From positions 24,282-88,281 of the forward strand of contig CAUPIJ010000006.1 of the NCBI GenBank assembly GCA_963511305.1: 64,000 nt of DNA, in the 5' to 3' direction. A program made the translations under genes and the position numbers. The notes under the pieces were generated by a model that saw nothing but the letters and a program-made list of their open reading frames with translations, had not been told where the DNA came from and did no database searches. Positions 43,504 through 52,335 of the stretch are shown in pieces. The DNA is from Propionimicrobium sp963511305 (GTDB taxonomy: Bacteria > Actinomycetota > Actinomycetes > Propionibacteriales > Propionibacteriaceae). The first letter of the stretch is position 1; each line of letters begins with the position of its first letter.

Positions 43504-44805
43504 TTAGCTGCCCACCCGAATGAAGCTGATGTCGTTCGAGACAAACTCGCTGTCGCGCAGTTCTTTCATGCAAGCCCGGATATCCGCTTCCACGGCCTCG
43601 TGCGTCATCAACCCGACGGTGGCGTGATTTCCGCTAGAACCGTTTCCTGCCGTCTGCTCAAGCGAATAGACAGAAACGTTGTGCTTAGCCAGCGTGGCAG
43701 CGACGGAAGCCAGAACTCCGGCCTGATCGGTCACGTCCAGGGTGAGGTGGTAGTGGCAGCGGGTGGAATCCATATTTGCCAAAGGCAGCTTCTTGAAACC
43801 CGCCAAAACCGGCTGCGAGATACCCGCGACCTTGTTTCTGGCCACCGTCACTAGGTCACCAACAACCGCGCTCGCGGTTGGCGCGCCACCAGCGCCTGGC
43901 CCCATAAACATGAGCTTGTCGGCAGATTCCGCCTCGACCATGATCGCGTTGTAAGCGCCCGCAATGGACGCCAGCGGATGTGACTTCGAGAGCATCACCG
44001 GATGTACCCGAACGTGTACCTCACCGTTGATCAGTTCGGCCATCGCCAACAGCTTGACGACGCAGTTTGCCGATTTCGCGGCCGAAATTTCGGTCTGCGT
44101 GATCTTGGTGATGCCTTCGCAGTAAACGTCGCTGATTCCGACCGGCGTGCGGAATGCCAGGCTTGCCAGGATCGCTGCCTTGGCGGCTGCGTCCGCGCCA
44201 CCGACGTCGGCGGTCGGATCCTCCTCGGCATAGCCCAGCTCCTGAGCCTGCTTGAGGGCGGTCTGATATTCCATGCCCTCGGTAGTCATCTTGTCCAAGA
44301 TGTAGTTGGTGGTTCCGTTGACGATGCCAGCAACCTTGGTGATGGTATCGCCGACCAGCGAATCGCGCAGTGGACGGATAATCGGAATCGCACCGGCCAC
44401 AGCCGCCTCGAAGTAGACGTCCACGCCTGCTTTGTCTGAAGCGGCGAAGATTTCGTCGCCATAGGTCGAAAGCAGCGCCTTGTTGCCGGTAACCACCGAT
44501 TTGCCGCCTTCGATGGCCTTCATGACCAGGCTCTTAGTCTGCTCGACACCGCCCATCAGCTCTACGACGATATCGATATCGTCGCGAGAAACCAGACCCA
44601 CGGTGTCTTCGGTCAGGAGCTCCGACGGGATGCCCGGCCTCTCTTTAGACGCGTTTCGCACAGCCACTCCTGCGAGTTCAATCTCTCGACCAGCTCGCTG
44701 AGCGAACTCTTCACGCTGCGTCAGCAGTAGCTTTGCTACCTCGCTGCCTACAGTTCCAGCACCGATCAAAGCCACCTTGAGCGGCTCGGTCTTATCACTC
44801 ATCAA
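43504..44805 (-). CDS. hom: Homoserine dehydrogenase
   Basis: Reduces aspartate semialdehyde to homoserine, the branch to threonine and methionine. The 433-residue chain has an N-terminal NAD(P) fold (LKVALIGAGTVGSEVAKLLL), the catalytic domain with VNGTTNYILDKM and LGYAEEDPTADVGGADAAAKAAILASLAF, and a C-terminal ACT domain (YHLTLDVTDQAGVLASVAATL), the usual site for threonine feedback inhibition. Located 12 bp after lysA and directly abutting thrH, so an aspartate-family operon. Confidence 0.96.
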   Translation of the reverse strand: MMSDKTEPLKVALIGAGTVGSEVAKLLLTQREEFAQRAGREIELAGVAVRNASKERPGIPSELLTEDTVGLVSRDDIDIVVELMGGVEQTKSLVMKAIEGGKSVVTGNKALLSTYGDEIFAASDKAGVDVYFEAAVAGAIPIIRPLRDSLVGDTITKVAGIVNGTTNYILDKMTTEGMEYQTALKQAQELGYAEEDPTADVGGADAAAKAAILASLAFRTPVGISDVYCEGITKITQTEISAAKSANCVVKLLAMAELINGEVHVRVHPVMLSKSHPLASIAGAYNAIMVEAESADKLMFMGPGAGGAPTASAVVGDLVTVARNKVAGISQPVLAGFKKLPLANMDSTRCHYHLTLDVTDQAGVLASVAATLAKHNVSVYSLEQTAGNGSSGNHATVGLMTHEAVEADIRACMKELRDSEFVSNDISFIRVGS

Positions 44806-44817
44806 TAGAACCTTTTC

Positions 44818-46206
44818 TTATTCGCCTACGTCTAACCTAGCCAAGTCAGCCAGAGTTTCGCGTCGGATCATTGTCTGTAGCCTACCCGCTTTAACTGAAA
44901 CCACGGGCGGCCGAGGAATGTGGTTGTAGTTGCTGGCCATCGCATACGAATAAGCTCCGCATGCGGGCACCGCTACCAGGTCGCCGGGTGCGATGTCGCC
45001 GGGCAGGAAAACATCGTGTACGACGATGTCTCCGCCCTCGCAATGCTTGCCGACGATCCTGCAGAGAACCGGCTCGGTGTCAGAAGATCTGTTCGCCAAA
45101 ACTGCGGTGTATTCTGCGCCATAAAGCGCCGGCCGGATATTGTCGCTCATGCCTCCGTCGACGGCCACGTATACCCTGCTGCCCTGCTCCAACTCCACAA
45201 CCTTCACGGTGCCTACCGTGTATAAGGCGACGCCCGTCGGACCGACTATCGAGCGCCCCGGTTCGATCGAGACCTGCGGCACATTGAGATTTAAGATCTC
45301 TGCCTGGGCACTCACAATCTGTTGGAGATCCTTGCCAAGATCAGCAGGCGTAGCGGGCTCATCCTGGCTGGTATAGGCGATGCCGAAACCGCCGCCCAGG
45401 TCAAGCTCAGGAAGCTGGGTTCCAGTGGCGTCAGCAAACTGCGCAAGCAGCTTCATGGTTCGCATCGCGGCAGCCTCGAAACCGTCGGTTTCAAAAATTT
45501 GGCTACCGATATGGGAGTGGATGCCCCGCAGGTTAATGTTCTCGGCTTCGTTGCAACGAAGCATGGCTTTCAACGCCTGCCTAGAGGCTATCGAGAAGCC
45601 GAACTTCTGATCCTCGTGTGCGGTCATGATGTATTCGTGCGTGTGCGCCGAAACACCTGCGGTGACGCGTATCATGACGTTAGCCGTGACGCCTAGCTCT
45701 CCAGCGATTCGATCTATTCTAGAAATCTCGTCGAACGAGTCCGCAAAAATGCGCCCGACGCCGTTCTCCAGCGCGTATCTGATTTCTGCTTCGGACTTAT
45801 TGTTTCCGTGGAAGCCGATCTTTGCGGTATCGAAATCCGCTCTAAGAGCGGTCTCCAGCTCCCCCATCGAGCAGACATCCAGACACAGCCCTTCTTCTTT
45901 GACCCACCTAGCAATGGTTCTGCTCAAGAAGGCTTTACCAGCATAGAAAACGCTCCAGCCGGAAAAGGCGTCCTTGAATGCCCTTGCCCTGCTGCGGAAG
46001 TCCACCTCGTCGATCAGATAGACAGGGGTGCCCTCTTCGCGCGCAGCGTCCGTTACCAGCACCCCGCCCAGCGACAAGGTGCCATCGACACGCTTGGCCG
46101 TTGAGGGCCAGATCTTTGCGTCCAATTCATTAGCGTCGGCTGGCTTTACGAGCCAATCTGGATGAGGCGCCGCAATCTGAGCATCGGAAGTTGCTGAGGT
46201 GTGCAT
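44818..46206 (-). CDS. lysA: Diaminopimelate decarboxylase
   Basis: PLP enzyme that decarboxylates meso-diaminopimelate to lysine. The PLP lysine is in VFYAGKAFLSR, with GIHSHIGSQIFE, ELDLGGGFGIAY, SIEPGRSIVGPTG and the cysteine-containing CEGGDIVVHDV as the family motifs. The 462-residue length is usual in actinobacteria. ddh at 6.8-7.7 kb makes its substrate. The upstream 140 bp contain the palindrome TGAGCgatGCTCA and tRNA-Arg on the other strand. Confidence 0.96.
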   Translation of the reverse strand: MHTSATSDAQIAAPHPDWLVKPADANELDAKIWPSTAKRVDGTLSLGGVLVTDAAREEGTPVYLIDEVDFRSRARAFKDAFSGWSVFYAGKAFLSRTIARWVKEEGLCLDVCSMGELETALRADFDTAKIGFHGNNKSEAEIRYALENGVGRIFADSFDEISRIDRIAGELGVTANVMIRVTAGVSAHTHEYIMTAHEDQKFGFSIASRQALKAMLRCNEAENINLRGIHSHIGSQIFETDGFEAAAMRTMKLLAQFADATGTQLPELDLGGGFGIAYTSQDEPATPADLGKDLQQIVSAQAEILNLNVPQVSIEPGRSIVGPTGVALYTVGTVKVVELEQGSRVYVAVDGGMSDNIRPALYGAEYTAVLANRSSDTEPVLCRIVGKHCEGGDIVVHDVFLPGDIAPGDLVAVPACGAYSYAMASNYNHIPRPPVVSVKAGRLQTMIRRETLADLARLDVGE

Positions 46207-46277
46207 GGTGAAATTGTGGCAAACATGGCTGGGATATTAAAGCTGATGACCGCTTGCCGGACTCCTGTTGCTATATT

Positions 46278-46290
46278 TGAGCGATGCTCA
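46278..46290. promoter_or_regulatory. Palindrome between lysA and tRNA-Arg
   Basis: TGAGC-gat-GCTCA forms a short two-fold symmetric site 72 bp upstream of the lysA start and 57 bp before tRNA-Arg. It could be an operator for lysine control or chance; no matching regulator is encoded nearby. Confidence 0.3.
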
Positions 46291-46346
46291 GCAAATATGG
46301 ATTCGCCAAATTTAACTCAATGAGTAAAATGGCTCGTTAGAAAACT

Positions 46347-46418
46347 GCCCCTATAGCTCAGTGGATAGAGCACCGCCCTCCGGAGGCGGGAGCCGAGGTT
46401 CGAGTCCTCGTAGGGGCG
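46347..46418 (+). tRNA. tRNA-Arg (CCG)
   Basis: A 72-nt cloverleaf: acceptor GCCCCTA pairs with TAGGGGC, D-arm GCTC/GAGC, anticodon stem CCGCC/GGCGG with loop CTCCGGA (anticodon CCG), T-arm CGAGG-TTCGAGT-CCTCG and discriminator G. CCA is not encoded. TAAAAT at 46325-46330 is a likely -10 element. A T-rich stretch follows the gene. Confidence 0.97.
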
Positions 46419-46469
46419 CTTGTTATTTTTATTGGCAAAGACTTAAGACCACTAACCCTGGGAGGATCT

Positions 46470-47894
46470 TTGAAACGCAGGCCGTCTCCTTCCGAGGTTT
46501 CTTCAAACTGGGTTCGGCGCTCAGTTGAGTGGTCGTTTCACCAATTCAGGAAATTCGATCTAACCTCCGGCAGGACGCTTCTGGTGTTCTGGTTTGCCAC
46601 TAGGATTATGGTCTTCGCCCTTTGGGCCATCTTCTCGCCATCGGCTCAGGGTGACGTTCTCTATTACTACAGGGGCGTCGATTCGCTGTTTTCGGGCACG
46701 CATCCTTCCATGGTGATGCAGGAATATCCGACTCCTGTGCTTTGGATGCTCTCTGTATTCTGGCTGCTCGGCTTCGGCACCCAAATCGGCTACGTGATTG
46801 CATTTATCTTGTCGATGGTGGTTGTTGATGCGCTCTTTGCAATCAGCCTCTGGCACACTGCGCGACGTTTGGCCCCGCACGCAGTAGCCATCTGGATCAT
46901 CTTCGTGCTGTGCTGCGGCCCCACCATGTATATGCGATTCGACCTGATCACCTCGGTGCTCGCCGGGTGGAGCTTGCTATTTCTGCTCCGCCGGCATACG
47001 GCTATGGCTGGCTCCTTGGCCGCGGTCGGAGCCTCCGTTAAGCTTTGGCCGGCGCTACTTTGGCCATCTTTGTGCGGCGGCCCGTTGCGCCAGAAAATGA
47101 AGGCCACGAGCAGCTTCGCGATCACCGGTGTGGTTGTCGTAATTCTCAGTGTTCTCTGGGCGGGCTGGGACAGGCTGCTCTCGCCGTTATCTTGGCAGTC
47201 TGGCCGTGGTCTGCAGGTCGAGTCGGTTTGGGCGACGGTGCCGATGTTGCTTCGCGCACTCGGTATAGGCGACTACGCCGTGCTCATCTCCAGATACCAG
47301 GCCTTCGAGGTCTACGGTACGACCGTTAGCTTCTGGACTGCTGCCGCTTCGATAGCTTTCGTCGTCGGTGTGCTCCTGATCATTGTCTGCTACGCGCTTT
47401 GGCTGTTGCGCGGTCACGGCACCATGACCGAGGCGAGCTACTTCATGCTCATGGTCATCTTGGTGATGATCGTCACCAATAAAACGTTCAGCCCGCAGTA
47501 CGCCTTCTGGCTAGGTGGGCCGCTGTGTGCATCCTTCGCGATCATGGGCGCCAGGGTTCGCGATTCAGCCGCTTATTTGATTGACCGCAGGCGGCTATGG
47601 ATAATCACGGCTTTGACAATCACTATGACGGCCGCAACTGGCGTCGTCTACCCGATCGGTTACGGTCCTTTAGTTAGGGACGGCGGCTTTTCCAACATTT
47701 TCCGGCTCCCGGTCACCTTGGTCCTGGTGCTGCGAAACGTGCTAATCGTGGCTTTGTTGTTGGCCATCCTCGCCTGGATTTTCAAGGCCGTCTCCCCGAA
47801 AGCGTTCAGGCTAATTAAGGGGCGAAAGATCAAGCAGCCGACAGTTACCATTGAGCCCGTGGTACAACCAGAGATGCCGGAGAAAGAGTGGTAA
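46470..47894 (+). CDS. GT87-like membrane glycosyltransferase (DUF2029), first of two
   Basis: A 474-residue polytopic protein with about ten transmembrane helices, resembling the GT-C polyprenyl-phosphate-mannose-dependent transferases (GT87). The first extracytoplasmic loop has the acidic residue in AQGDVLYYYRGVDSLFSGTH, likely catalytic, then QEYPTPVLWM; KLWPALLWP and TNKTFSPQYAFWL are shared family motifs. Start is a TTG at 46470 after GGGAGG. The next gene is a paralogue overlapping by 7 bp. Probably adds mannose or another sugar to a cell-envelope lipid or polymer; acceptor unknown. Confidence 0.78.
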   Translation: MKRRPSPSEVSSNWVRRSVEWSFHQFRKFDLTSGRTLLVFWFATRIMVFALWAIFSPSAQGDVLYYYRGVDSLFSGTHPSMVMQEYPTPVLWMLSVFWLLGFGTQIGYVIAFILSMVVVDALFAISLWHTARRLAPHAVAIWIIFVLCCGPTMYMRFDLITSVLAGWSLLFLLRRHTAMAGSLAAVGASVKLWPALLWPSLCGGPLRQKMKATSSFAITGVVVVILSVLWAGWDRLLSPLSWQSGRGLQVESVWATVPMLLRALGIGDYAVLISRYQAFEVYGTTVSFWTAAASIAFVVGVLLIIVCYALWLLRGHGTMTEASYFMLMVILVMIVTNKTFSPQYAFWLGGPLCASFAIMGARVRDSAAYLIDRRRLWIITALTITMTAATGVVYPIGYGPLVRDGGFSNIFRLPVTLVLVLRNVLIVALLLAILAWIFKAVSPKAFRLIKGRKIKQPTVTIEPVVQPEMPEKEW

Positions 47895-49162
47895 AACTTA
47901 AAAATTCCGAGTCGTCAGCAGTCACCCTGGATGGCATCCTGATGTCTGTTTTTTGGCTTCTGACGCGCCTAGCCATGGCGTGGATCTGGTTCTTCAGAAC
48001 CAGGTTCGTCGAAGCGGATGTGCACTACTACTTCGATCAGACGGCGAAATCGATCGCTAGCGGTCAGCCGGGTCTGATAGAATATCCGCCCCCGATCGCT
48101 TGGTTGATGCGCTTGATCTACGAAGGAAGTTTCGGGAATCTGGCCGCTTTCGAGACCATATTTGTCGCATTAATCCTCATCCTGGACGCAGCGGTAACTT
48201 TCTTCCTGTGGCGACGCAGCTCGTGGCAAGCGGCGATTTACTGGACGCTGTTCATCTTCCTGGTTGGGCCGATCACCTGGTTCCGCATCGACATGCTTCC
48301 CGCAGCAGCAGTCGTCTTTGCCCTGGTGTTGATAAACTCAGATTCCAAAATCGGACAATTCTTTTCGGGTGCTTCAATAGCGATTGGCGCTGCCGTGAAA
48401 CTATGGCCTGCGATGCTTATCAGCGGCCTCGTCGGCAGGTCAGACAAGGCTAAGAACCGCCTGGCAGGTTTCCTCTCGGTAGGCATGTTCCTAGGGCTAG
48501 CGTCTTTGCTTGTCGCTGGCTGGTCGGGCTCGACGTCTGCGCTGACCTGGCAGTCGGACAGAGGGGTGCAGATTGAGTCTCTGGCTGCGACCCCAGCGAT
48601 GGTTGATAGAGCATTCTCTGATGGTTCTGGATACATGGTTCACCTATCCAAATACAACGCTTGGGAGATCGCCTGGCAGGGAGATGAACTGGCGTTGAAG
48701 ATGAGCGACCTAGCCCTGGGCGTCACCGTGCTCTTCGCCGTCTTCGTGGCGATTCAGTTGCTGCGTAAGAAAGCCGAGTTAGCGGGCAGCGATGAACACT
48801 CCGCGGCCGTCACCTTCGCCGTCTTAGCCATAATCCTGGCTGTCATCGCGACAAACAAGACGCTCAGTCCGCAATACATAATCTGGCTCGCGGGGCCGCT
48901 GGCGATTCTCTGCAACAAAACCGACCGAACGCGCGGCCTAGCTACCCCGGTCTTGGCCATCTTAGGCCTGATCGTGGCGGTCGGCACCCAGATGGTTTAC
49001 CCGATGAACTACGCGCAGCTACTTGCTGACCAACCGGGTAAATCCGCCACGATGATTCTGCTAGCCAGAAATACTTTGCTAGCCGTTATGACCCTCGTCT
49101 CGATCTTCTTGGCTACGAAAAAGCTGCTTTCGCTCGAAAACATCAAAACTCGTAGTCACTAA
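47888..49162 (+). CDS. GT87-like membrane glycosyltransferase (DUF2029), second of two
   Basis: A 424-residue paralogue of the preceding protein, with matching motifs in the same order: EADVHYYFDQTAKSIASGQ, IEYPPPIAWLMRL, GAAVKLWPAMLISGL, WQSDRGVQIESLAATPAM (compare WQSGRGLQVESVWATVPML in the first gene) and ATNKTLSPQYIIWLAGPL. About ten transmembrane helices. GTG start inside the end of the first gene. Together they look like an old tandem duplication with divergence, perhaps acting in sequence on one glycan. No terminator is seen after it. Confidence 0.77.
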   Translation: MVKLKNSESSAVTLDGILMSVFWLLTRLAMAWIWFFRTRFVEADVHYYFDQTAKSIASGQPGLIEYPPPIAWLMRLIYEGSFGNLAAFETIFVALILILDAAVTFFLWRRSSWQAAIYWTLFIFLVGPITWFRIDMLPAAAVVFALVLINSDSKIGQFFSGASIAIGAAVKLWPAMLISGLVGRSDKAKNRLAGFLSVGMFLGLASLLVAGWSGSTSALTWQSDRGVQIESLAATPAMVDRAFSDGSGYMVHLSKYNAWEIAWQGDELALKMSDLALGVTVLFAVFVAIQLLRKKAELAGSDEHSAAVTFAVLAIILAVIATNKTLSPQYIIWLAGPLAILCNKTDRTRGLATPVLAILGLIVAVGTQMVYPMNYAQLLADQPGKSATMILLARNTLLAVMTLVSIFLATKKLLSLENIKTRSH

Positions 49163-49262
49163 GTGCTTATTTCGTCTGCGAAACCGGCTCCGCGTAGGTA
49201 AGTTGAAGGGCGTAGCAAATAACTGCGAGATTGAGCTGCTACTACGGTCACGAGGGGTTGAG

Positions 49263-50120
49263 ATGAAATTGGAGCAGATAACAGAGTCAATTTCTTTTCA
49301 CGGCGAAGGCCCGGTCTGGTGGGCTGCCACCAAGAAGATGCGCTATCTCGACATGCTCGCCGGAGACGTGCTGGAAGTAGATGAGTCAGGCAATTACCAA
49401 CGCTTCCCCACCGGCTCTGACGTGGTGGCCTGCATTCGCCCCAGAAGGTCCGGCGGCGCGATCGTCGCACGCACGCGAGACGTCGCGATCTGTGCTGAGG
49501 AAGATCTGAGCGACATCAAGACACTAACTGGCGATTTCATCGAGGAAAGCAAGCGCTTTAACGAGGGCGGCTGTGACCCGCACGGCAGGTTCTACATCGG
49601 CAACATGTCCTGGCAGAAGAAGGTCGGCGGCTCACAAATGTACCAGCTCGTCCCTGGCAACGACTCTGCCGAATTGGTGCTAGATGGGTTGACGACTTCC
49701 AACGGTATCGGTTTCAGCCCCGATGGCTCTCTGGCTTATTACAACGACACCGAAACCATGACCACTTCGGTCTTCGACTACGACGAAAATGGCATAGCGA
49801 ATCGTAGAGCGTTCGTAAAATATAAGGATGGCGAGGGACGCCCGGACGGGCTTTGCGTAGACGCCGAGGGTGGCGTCTGGATAGCTATGAACCGCGCGGG
49901 CCACATCCGCAGATACGATCCGAACGGGAGATTGAGCGAGCGTATAGATCTTCCCGTCACGATGACAACTGCGGTTAGCTTCGGCGGGGACGATTTATCA
50001 ACGATATTCGTCACAACCTCCAGAGACGGTCTCGCGGATGGCGAAGAACCGGCTGCTGGAGCTCTGTTCGCGGAAAAAATTGGGGTTCGCGGCCTTGAAC
50101 CTTTGGCGTTCGACGGTTAA
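49263..50120 (+). CDS. SMP-30/gluconolactonase-like beta-propeller protein
   Basis: A 285-residue protein of the SMP-30/gluconolactonase family, six-bladed propellers that hydrolyse sugar lactones with a divalent metal. Family motifs are ESISFHGEGPVWW (metal-binding Glu), RFNEGGCDPHGRFYIGNM, LTTSNGIGFSPDGSLAYYNDT and EGRPDGLCVDAEGGVWIAM. The ATG at 49263 is chosen because it follows GAGGGGTTGAG and places the Glu correctly; an in-frame ATG 60 bp upstream precedes unrelated sequence. Substrate unknown; no sugar-lactone pathway genes lie beside it. Confidence 0.88.
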   Translation: MKLEQITESISFHGEGPVWWAATKKMRYLDMLAGDVLEVDESGNYQRFPTGSDVVACIRPRRSGGAIVARTRDVAICAEEDLSDIKTLTGDFIEESKRFNEGGCDPHGRFYIGNMSWQKKVGGSQMYQLVPGNDSAELVLDGLTTSNGIGFSPDGSLAYYNDTETMTTSVFDYDENGIANRRAFVKYKDGEGRPDGLCVDAEGGVWIAMNRAGHIRRYDPNGRLSERIDLPVTMTTAVSFGGDDLSTIFVTTSRDGLADGEEPAAGALFAEKIGVRGLEPLAFDG

Positions 50121-50214
50121 GTTTGTCTGCTGGTTCGTTTTTTAGCAGCGATTAACCCCATTTGTTTTCTTAGCGAACTGAAATTCATCTGATCTTGAGA
50201 AGGAGTCTGTAAGT

Positions 50215-50469
50215 ATGGACTGGCGGCACCGTGCGGCATGCCTGACCGAGGATCCCGAGCTGTTCTTCCCAATTGGCGTGACTGGTCCCGCTTTGGCTCA
50301 GGTCGAAGAGGCTAAAAAGATATGCATGCGCTGCGACGTTCGCGAAGAATGCCTGCAGTGGGCTCTAGAGAATGGCCAGGACCACGGAGTTTGGGGCGGC
50401 ACGAGCGAGGATGAACGTAGATCAATGAAGCGTCGAGCCGCGCGCGCTAGGGGCATAAGCCGCAGATAG
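50215..50469 (+). CDS. whiB1: WhiB1-like iron-sulfur transcriptional regulator
   Basis: An 84-residue WhiB protein. The four cluster cysteines are C9, C37, C40 and C46 (CMRC plus ECLQWAL), followed by the GVWGG turn and a basic AT-hook-like tail (RRSMKRRAARARG). The opening MDWRHRAACLTEDPELFFP and GPALAQVEEAKKIC fit WhiB1, an NO-sensitive [4Fe-4S] regulator that binds domain 4 of the principal sigma factor and is essential in mycobacteria. AAGGAG precedes the ATG. The convergent PdtaS-type kinase gene is the same neighbour as in mycobacteria. Confidence 0.93.
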   Translation: MDWRHRAACLTEDPELFFPIGVTGPALAQVEEAKKICMRCDVREECLQWALENGQDHGVWGGTSEDERRSMKRRAARARGISRR

Positions 50470-50478
50470 CTGGCTATC

Positions 50479-50516
50479 TGGGGTTGTGCGATTTCGTTCG
50501 CGCAACCCCATTTTTA
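50479..50516 (+). terminator. Rho-independent terminator of whiB1
   Basis: TGGGGTTGTGCG at 50479-50490 pairs with CGCGCAACCCCA at 50499-50510 (one G-T wobble) around an 8-nt loop, followed by TTTTTA. Ten bases past the whiB1 stop. Confidence 0.9.
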
Positions 50517-50571
50517 TGCACGGATACTCCCGGAAAGGTTAGCCTGTCAAAAGTTATCGCCACATTCTTGG

Positions 50572-52065
50572 CTAGCCAAGTTCGCTCTTTTCTTCTCTAA
50601 TCGGCAGGGTGATTCTTGCGGTTGCACCCCGCTCGAAGGGCGACTCGCTGCCGGAGTTAAAGAGCTCGAATTTGCCGTCCAGATCGCTAATCAGCGTCGA
50701 AACGATCGACAGCCCAAGAGAGTTCGTTACACTCATATCGAAATCCTCGGCGAGTCCAGTTCCGTTGTCGATGACCTCGACGACGAGACGATCATGCGAC
50801 CTCGATGGCTTGATTATCAGGTGACCGCTGCCCGAATCCAGGCCGTGCTCTACCCCGTTCTGGCAAAGCTCAGTGATCACGAGGCTGAGCGAAGTAGCTA
50901 CCCCCGCGGGTAGGACGCCGAACGTTCCGTCGCGCTCGGTGGTGACCCGTCCGCTGGACGCAGCGACGTCGCCAACCACCGAGAGGATCCGATCCGCGAT
51001 CTCGTCGAAGTAGACCACCTCATTGAAGCTTTGCGAAAGGATTTCGTGAACGGTCGCGATCGACTCGACGCGCCGCATCGCGTCGCGAAGCGCATCGCGT
51101 GCGCTCTCGGAATCAAGCCGTCTGGACTGCATTCGTAGCAGAGCGGCAACAGTCTGCAGATTGTTCTTTACCCTGTGATGGATTTCTCTGATGATCGCGT
51201 CTTTTGTGACCAGTTCCCTCTCGCGCTCCCGAACCTCGGTGATATCGCGACATAGAATCAGTGTGCCGGACTTCTTCTCGGTGAACAGCGGAACCACCTG
51301 TAGTTGAATCGCGGTGTTGCTGGTTTCCAACTCAAAGCTCTCCAGCTCTTTCAGGCCTAGACGCCAGGGATCCTCGTCCTCGTTCTTCCTGCTGCTGGAT
51401 AGCCCATCGACTTTGCTGAGCAGGTCTTCGAGCTTGTCGCCCATCAAATCAGGCAATATACCTAGCCGTCGCCACGCAGAAACAGCGGTCGGGTTTGCGT
51501 ACTTAACAATCCCCTTCTTAGAAAGCAGGGTGAGGCCATCCCCTGCCCTGGGCGGATAGTATTCCGCGCTTGATTCGCAGACCGGGTAGACGCCCCTAAA
51601 AAGCATGTCTTCGAGCACCCTGGATATTTTGAGATAGGCGTCCTCCATCGCCCCGGGGTCGCGAACACCCATCTGGTTAGTGTTTCGCTCAACCACCGCG
51701 ATTACTTGGTCATCGCGAATGATGGGAATGCCGCAGGTATCAACCGGAATGCCCGCATCAAGAGAATGTTCGCTGGGACGAAATATCTCTCGGCTAAAGA
51801 ACGCAGTAGTCACGGGCGATTCTGGTTCATAGTCGATTTCGTCGCCAACAACATCTTCTTCGATAGCGGTAGGGCCAGTCGTCGGCCGAATGTGCGCGAC
51901 CGCCCAGAAAATGTTGTAGTCGTTCTTATCTGGAACCCACAAGACCAGGTCAGAGAAGCTCGTATCTGCGAGCAAGTGCCAATGCTCCACCAGGCTGATC
52001 AACCAATCATGGTTTTCCTTAGACAGATTGGTGTGTTCCTCAAGCAGCTGCGACATCGAAGTCAT
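50572..52065 (-). CDS. pdtaS: Sensor histidine kinase, PdtaS type
   Basis: A 497-residue soluble histidine kinase without transmembrane segments. N-terminal GAF-like domain (residues about 1-160), a PAS domain (about 170-280), then the HisKA_2 phosphoacceptor REIHHRVKNNLQTVAALLRM (His296 or His297) and the HATPase with ITELCQNGVEHGL, DNGTGLAEDF and SLGLSIVSTL. In mycobacteria PdtaS phosphorylates the ANTAR RNA-binding regulator PdtaR and senses NO and copper; it is next to whiB1 there too. No pdtaR gene is in this window. Confidence 0.92.
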   Translation of the reverse strand: MTSMSQLLEEHTNLSKENHDWLISLVEHWHLLADTSFSDLVLWVPDKNDYNIFWAVAHIRPTTGPTAIEEDVVGDEIDYEPESPVTTAFFSREIFRPSEHSLDAGIPVDTCGIPIIRDDQVIAVVERNTNQMGVRDPGAMEDAYLKISRVLEDMLFRGVYPVCESSAEYYPPRAGDGLTLLSKKGIVKYANPTAVSAWRRLGILPDLMGDKLEDLLSKVDGLSSSRKNEDEDPWRLGLKELESFELETSNTAIQLQVVPLFTEKKSGTLILCRDITEVRERERELVTKDAIIREIHHRVKNNLQTVAALLRMQSRRLDSESARDALRDAMRRVESIATVHEILSQSFNEVVYFDEIADRILSVVGDVAASSGRVTTERDGTFGVLPAGVATSLSLVITELCQNGVEHGLDSGSGHLIIKPSRSHDRLVVEVIDNGTGLAEDFDMSVTNSLGLSIVSTLISDLDGKFELFNSGSESPFERGATARITLPIREEKSELG

Positions 52066-52224
52066 GTTGCCATGTTAATGATTTGGCGGGGCAAAAACAT
52101 CTGGCGAAAGTTTAGCCAAGGATATTTGGCTAGGCCGGAAGCGAATGGCAGAATCGAATATCGCGTCGGTTATACTCATGAGCCGAAGCAGAACATTGAT
52201 AGAACTAGAGCTTTGGAGGCAACC

Positions 52225-52299
52225 ATGAGCAAGCGTGGACGCAAGCGTAAGTCTCGTCGCAAGAACTCTGCTAACCACGGCAAGAGGCCAAATTCTTAA
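52225..52299 (+). CDS. 50S ribosomal protein bL37
   Basis: A 24-residue, extremely basic peptide that starts MSKRGRKRKSRRKNS and ends NHGKRPNS, matching actinobacterial bL37, a small protein seen in mycobacterial ribosome structures near 23S rRNA. GGAGG lies 5 bp before the ATG. It is followed at once by a perfect terminator palindrome. Genes this small are easily missed in annotation. The same position, between the kinase and the sigH-rshA pair, is seen in other actinobacteria. Confidence 0.92.
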   Translation: MSKRGRKRKSRRKNSANHGKRPNS

Positions 52300-52304
52300 C
52301 ACTT

Positions 52305-52335
52305 CGGGTCAGAGATATCTCTGACCCGATTATTT
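52305..52335. terminator. Bidirectional terminator between bL37 and rshA
   Basis: CGGGTCAGAGAT at 52305-52316 and ATCTCTGACCCG at 52317-52328 form a perfect 24-bp palindrome (the innermost bases form the loop), followed by ATTATTTTT on the plus strand. It separates bL37 from the convergent rshA gene. Confidence 0.85.

Noticed and set aside
46207..46346. Lysine riboswitch upstream of lysA
   Set aside because: Only about 140 bp are available and they show one small palindrome, not the five-helix lysine aptamer.
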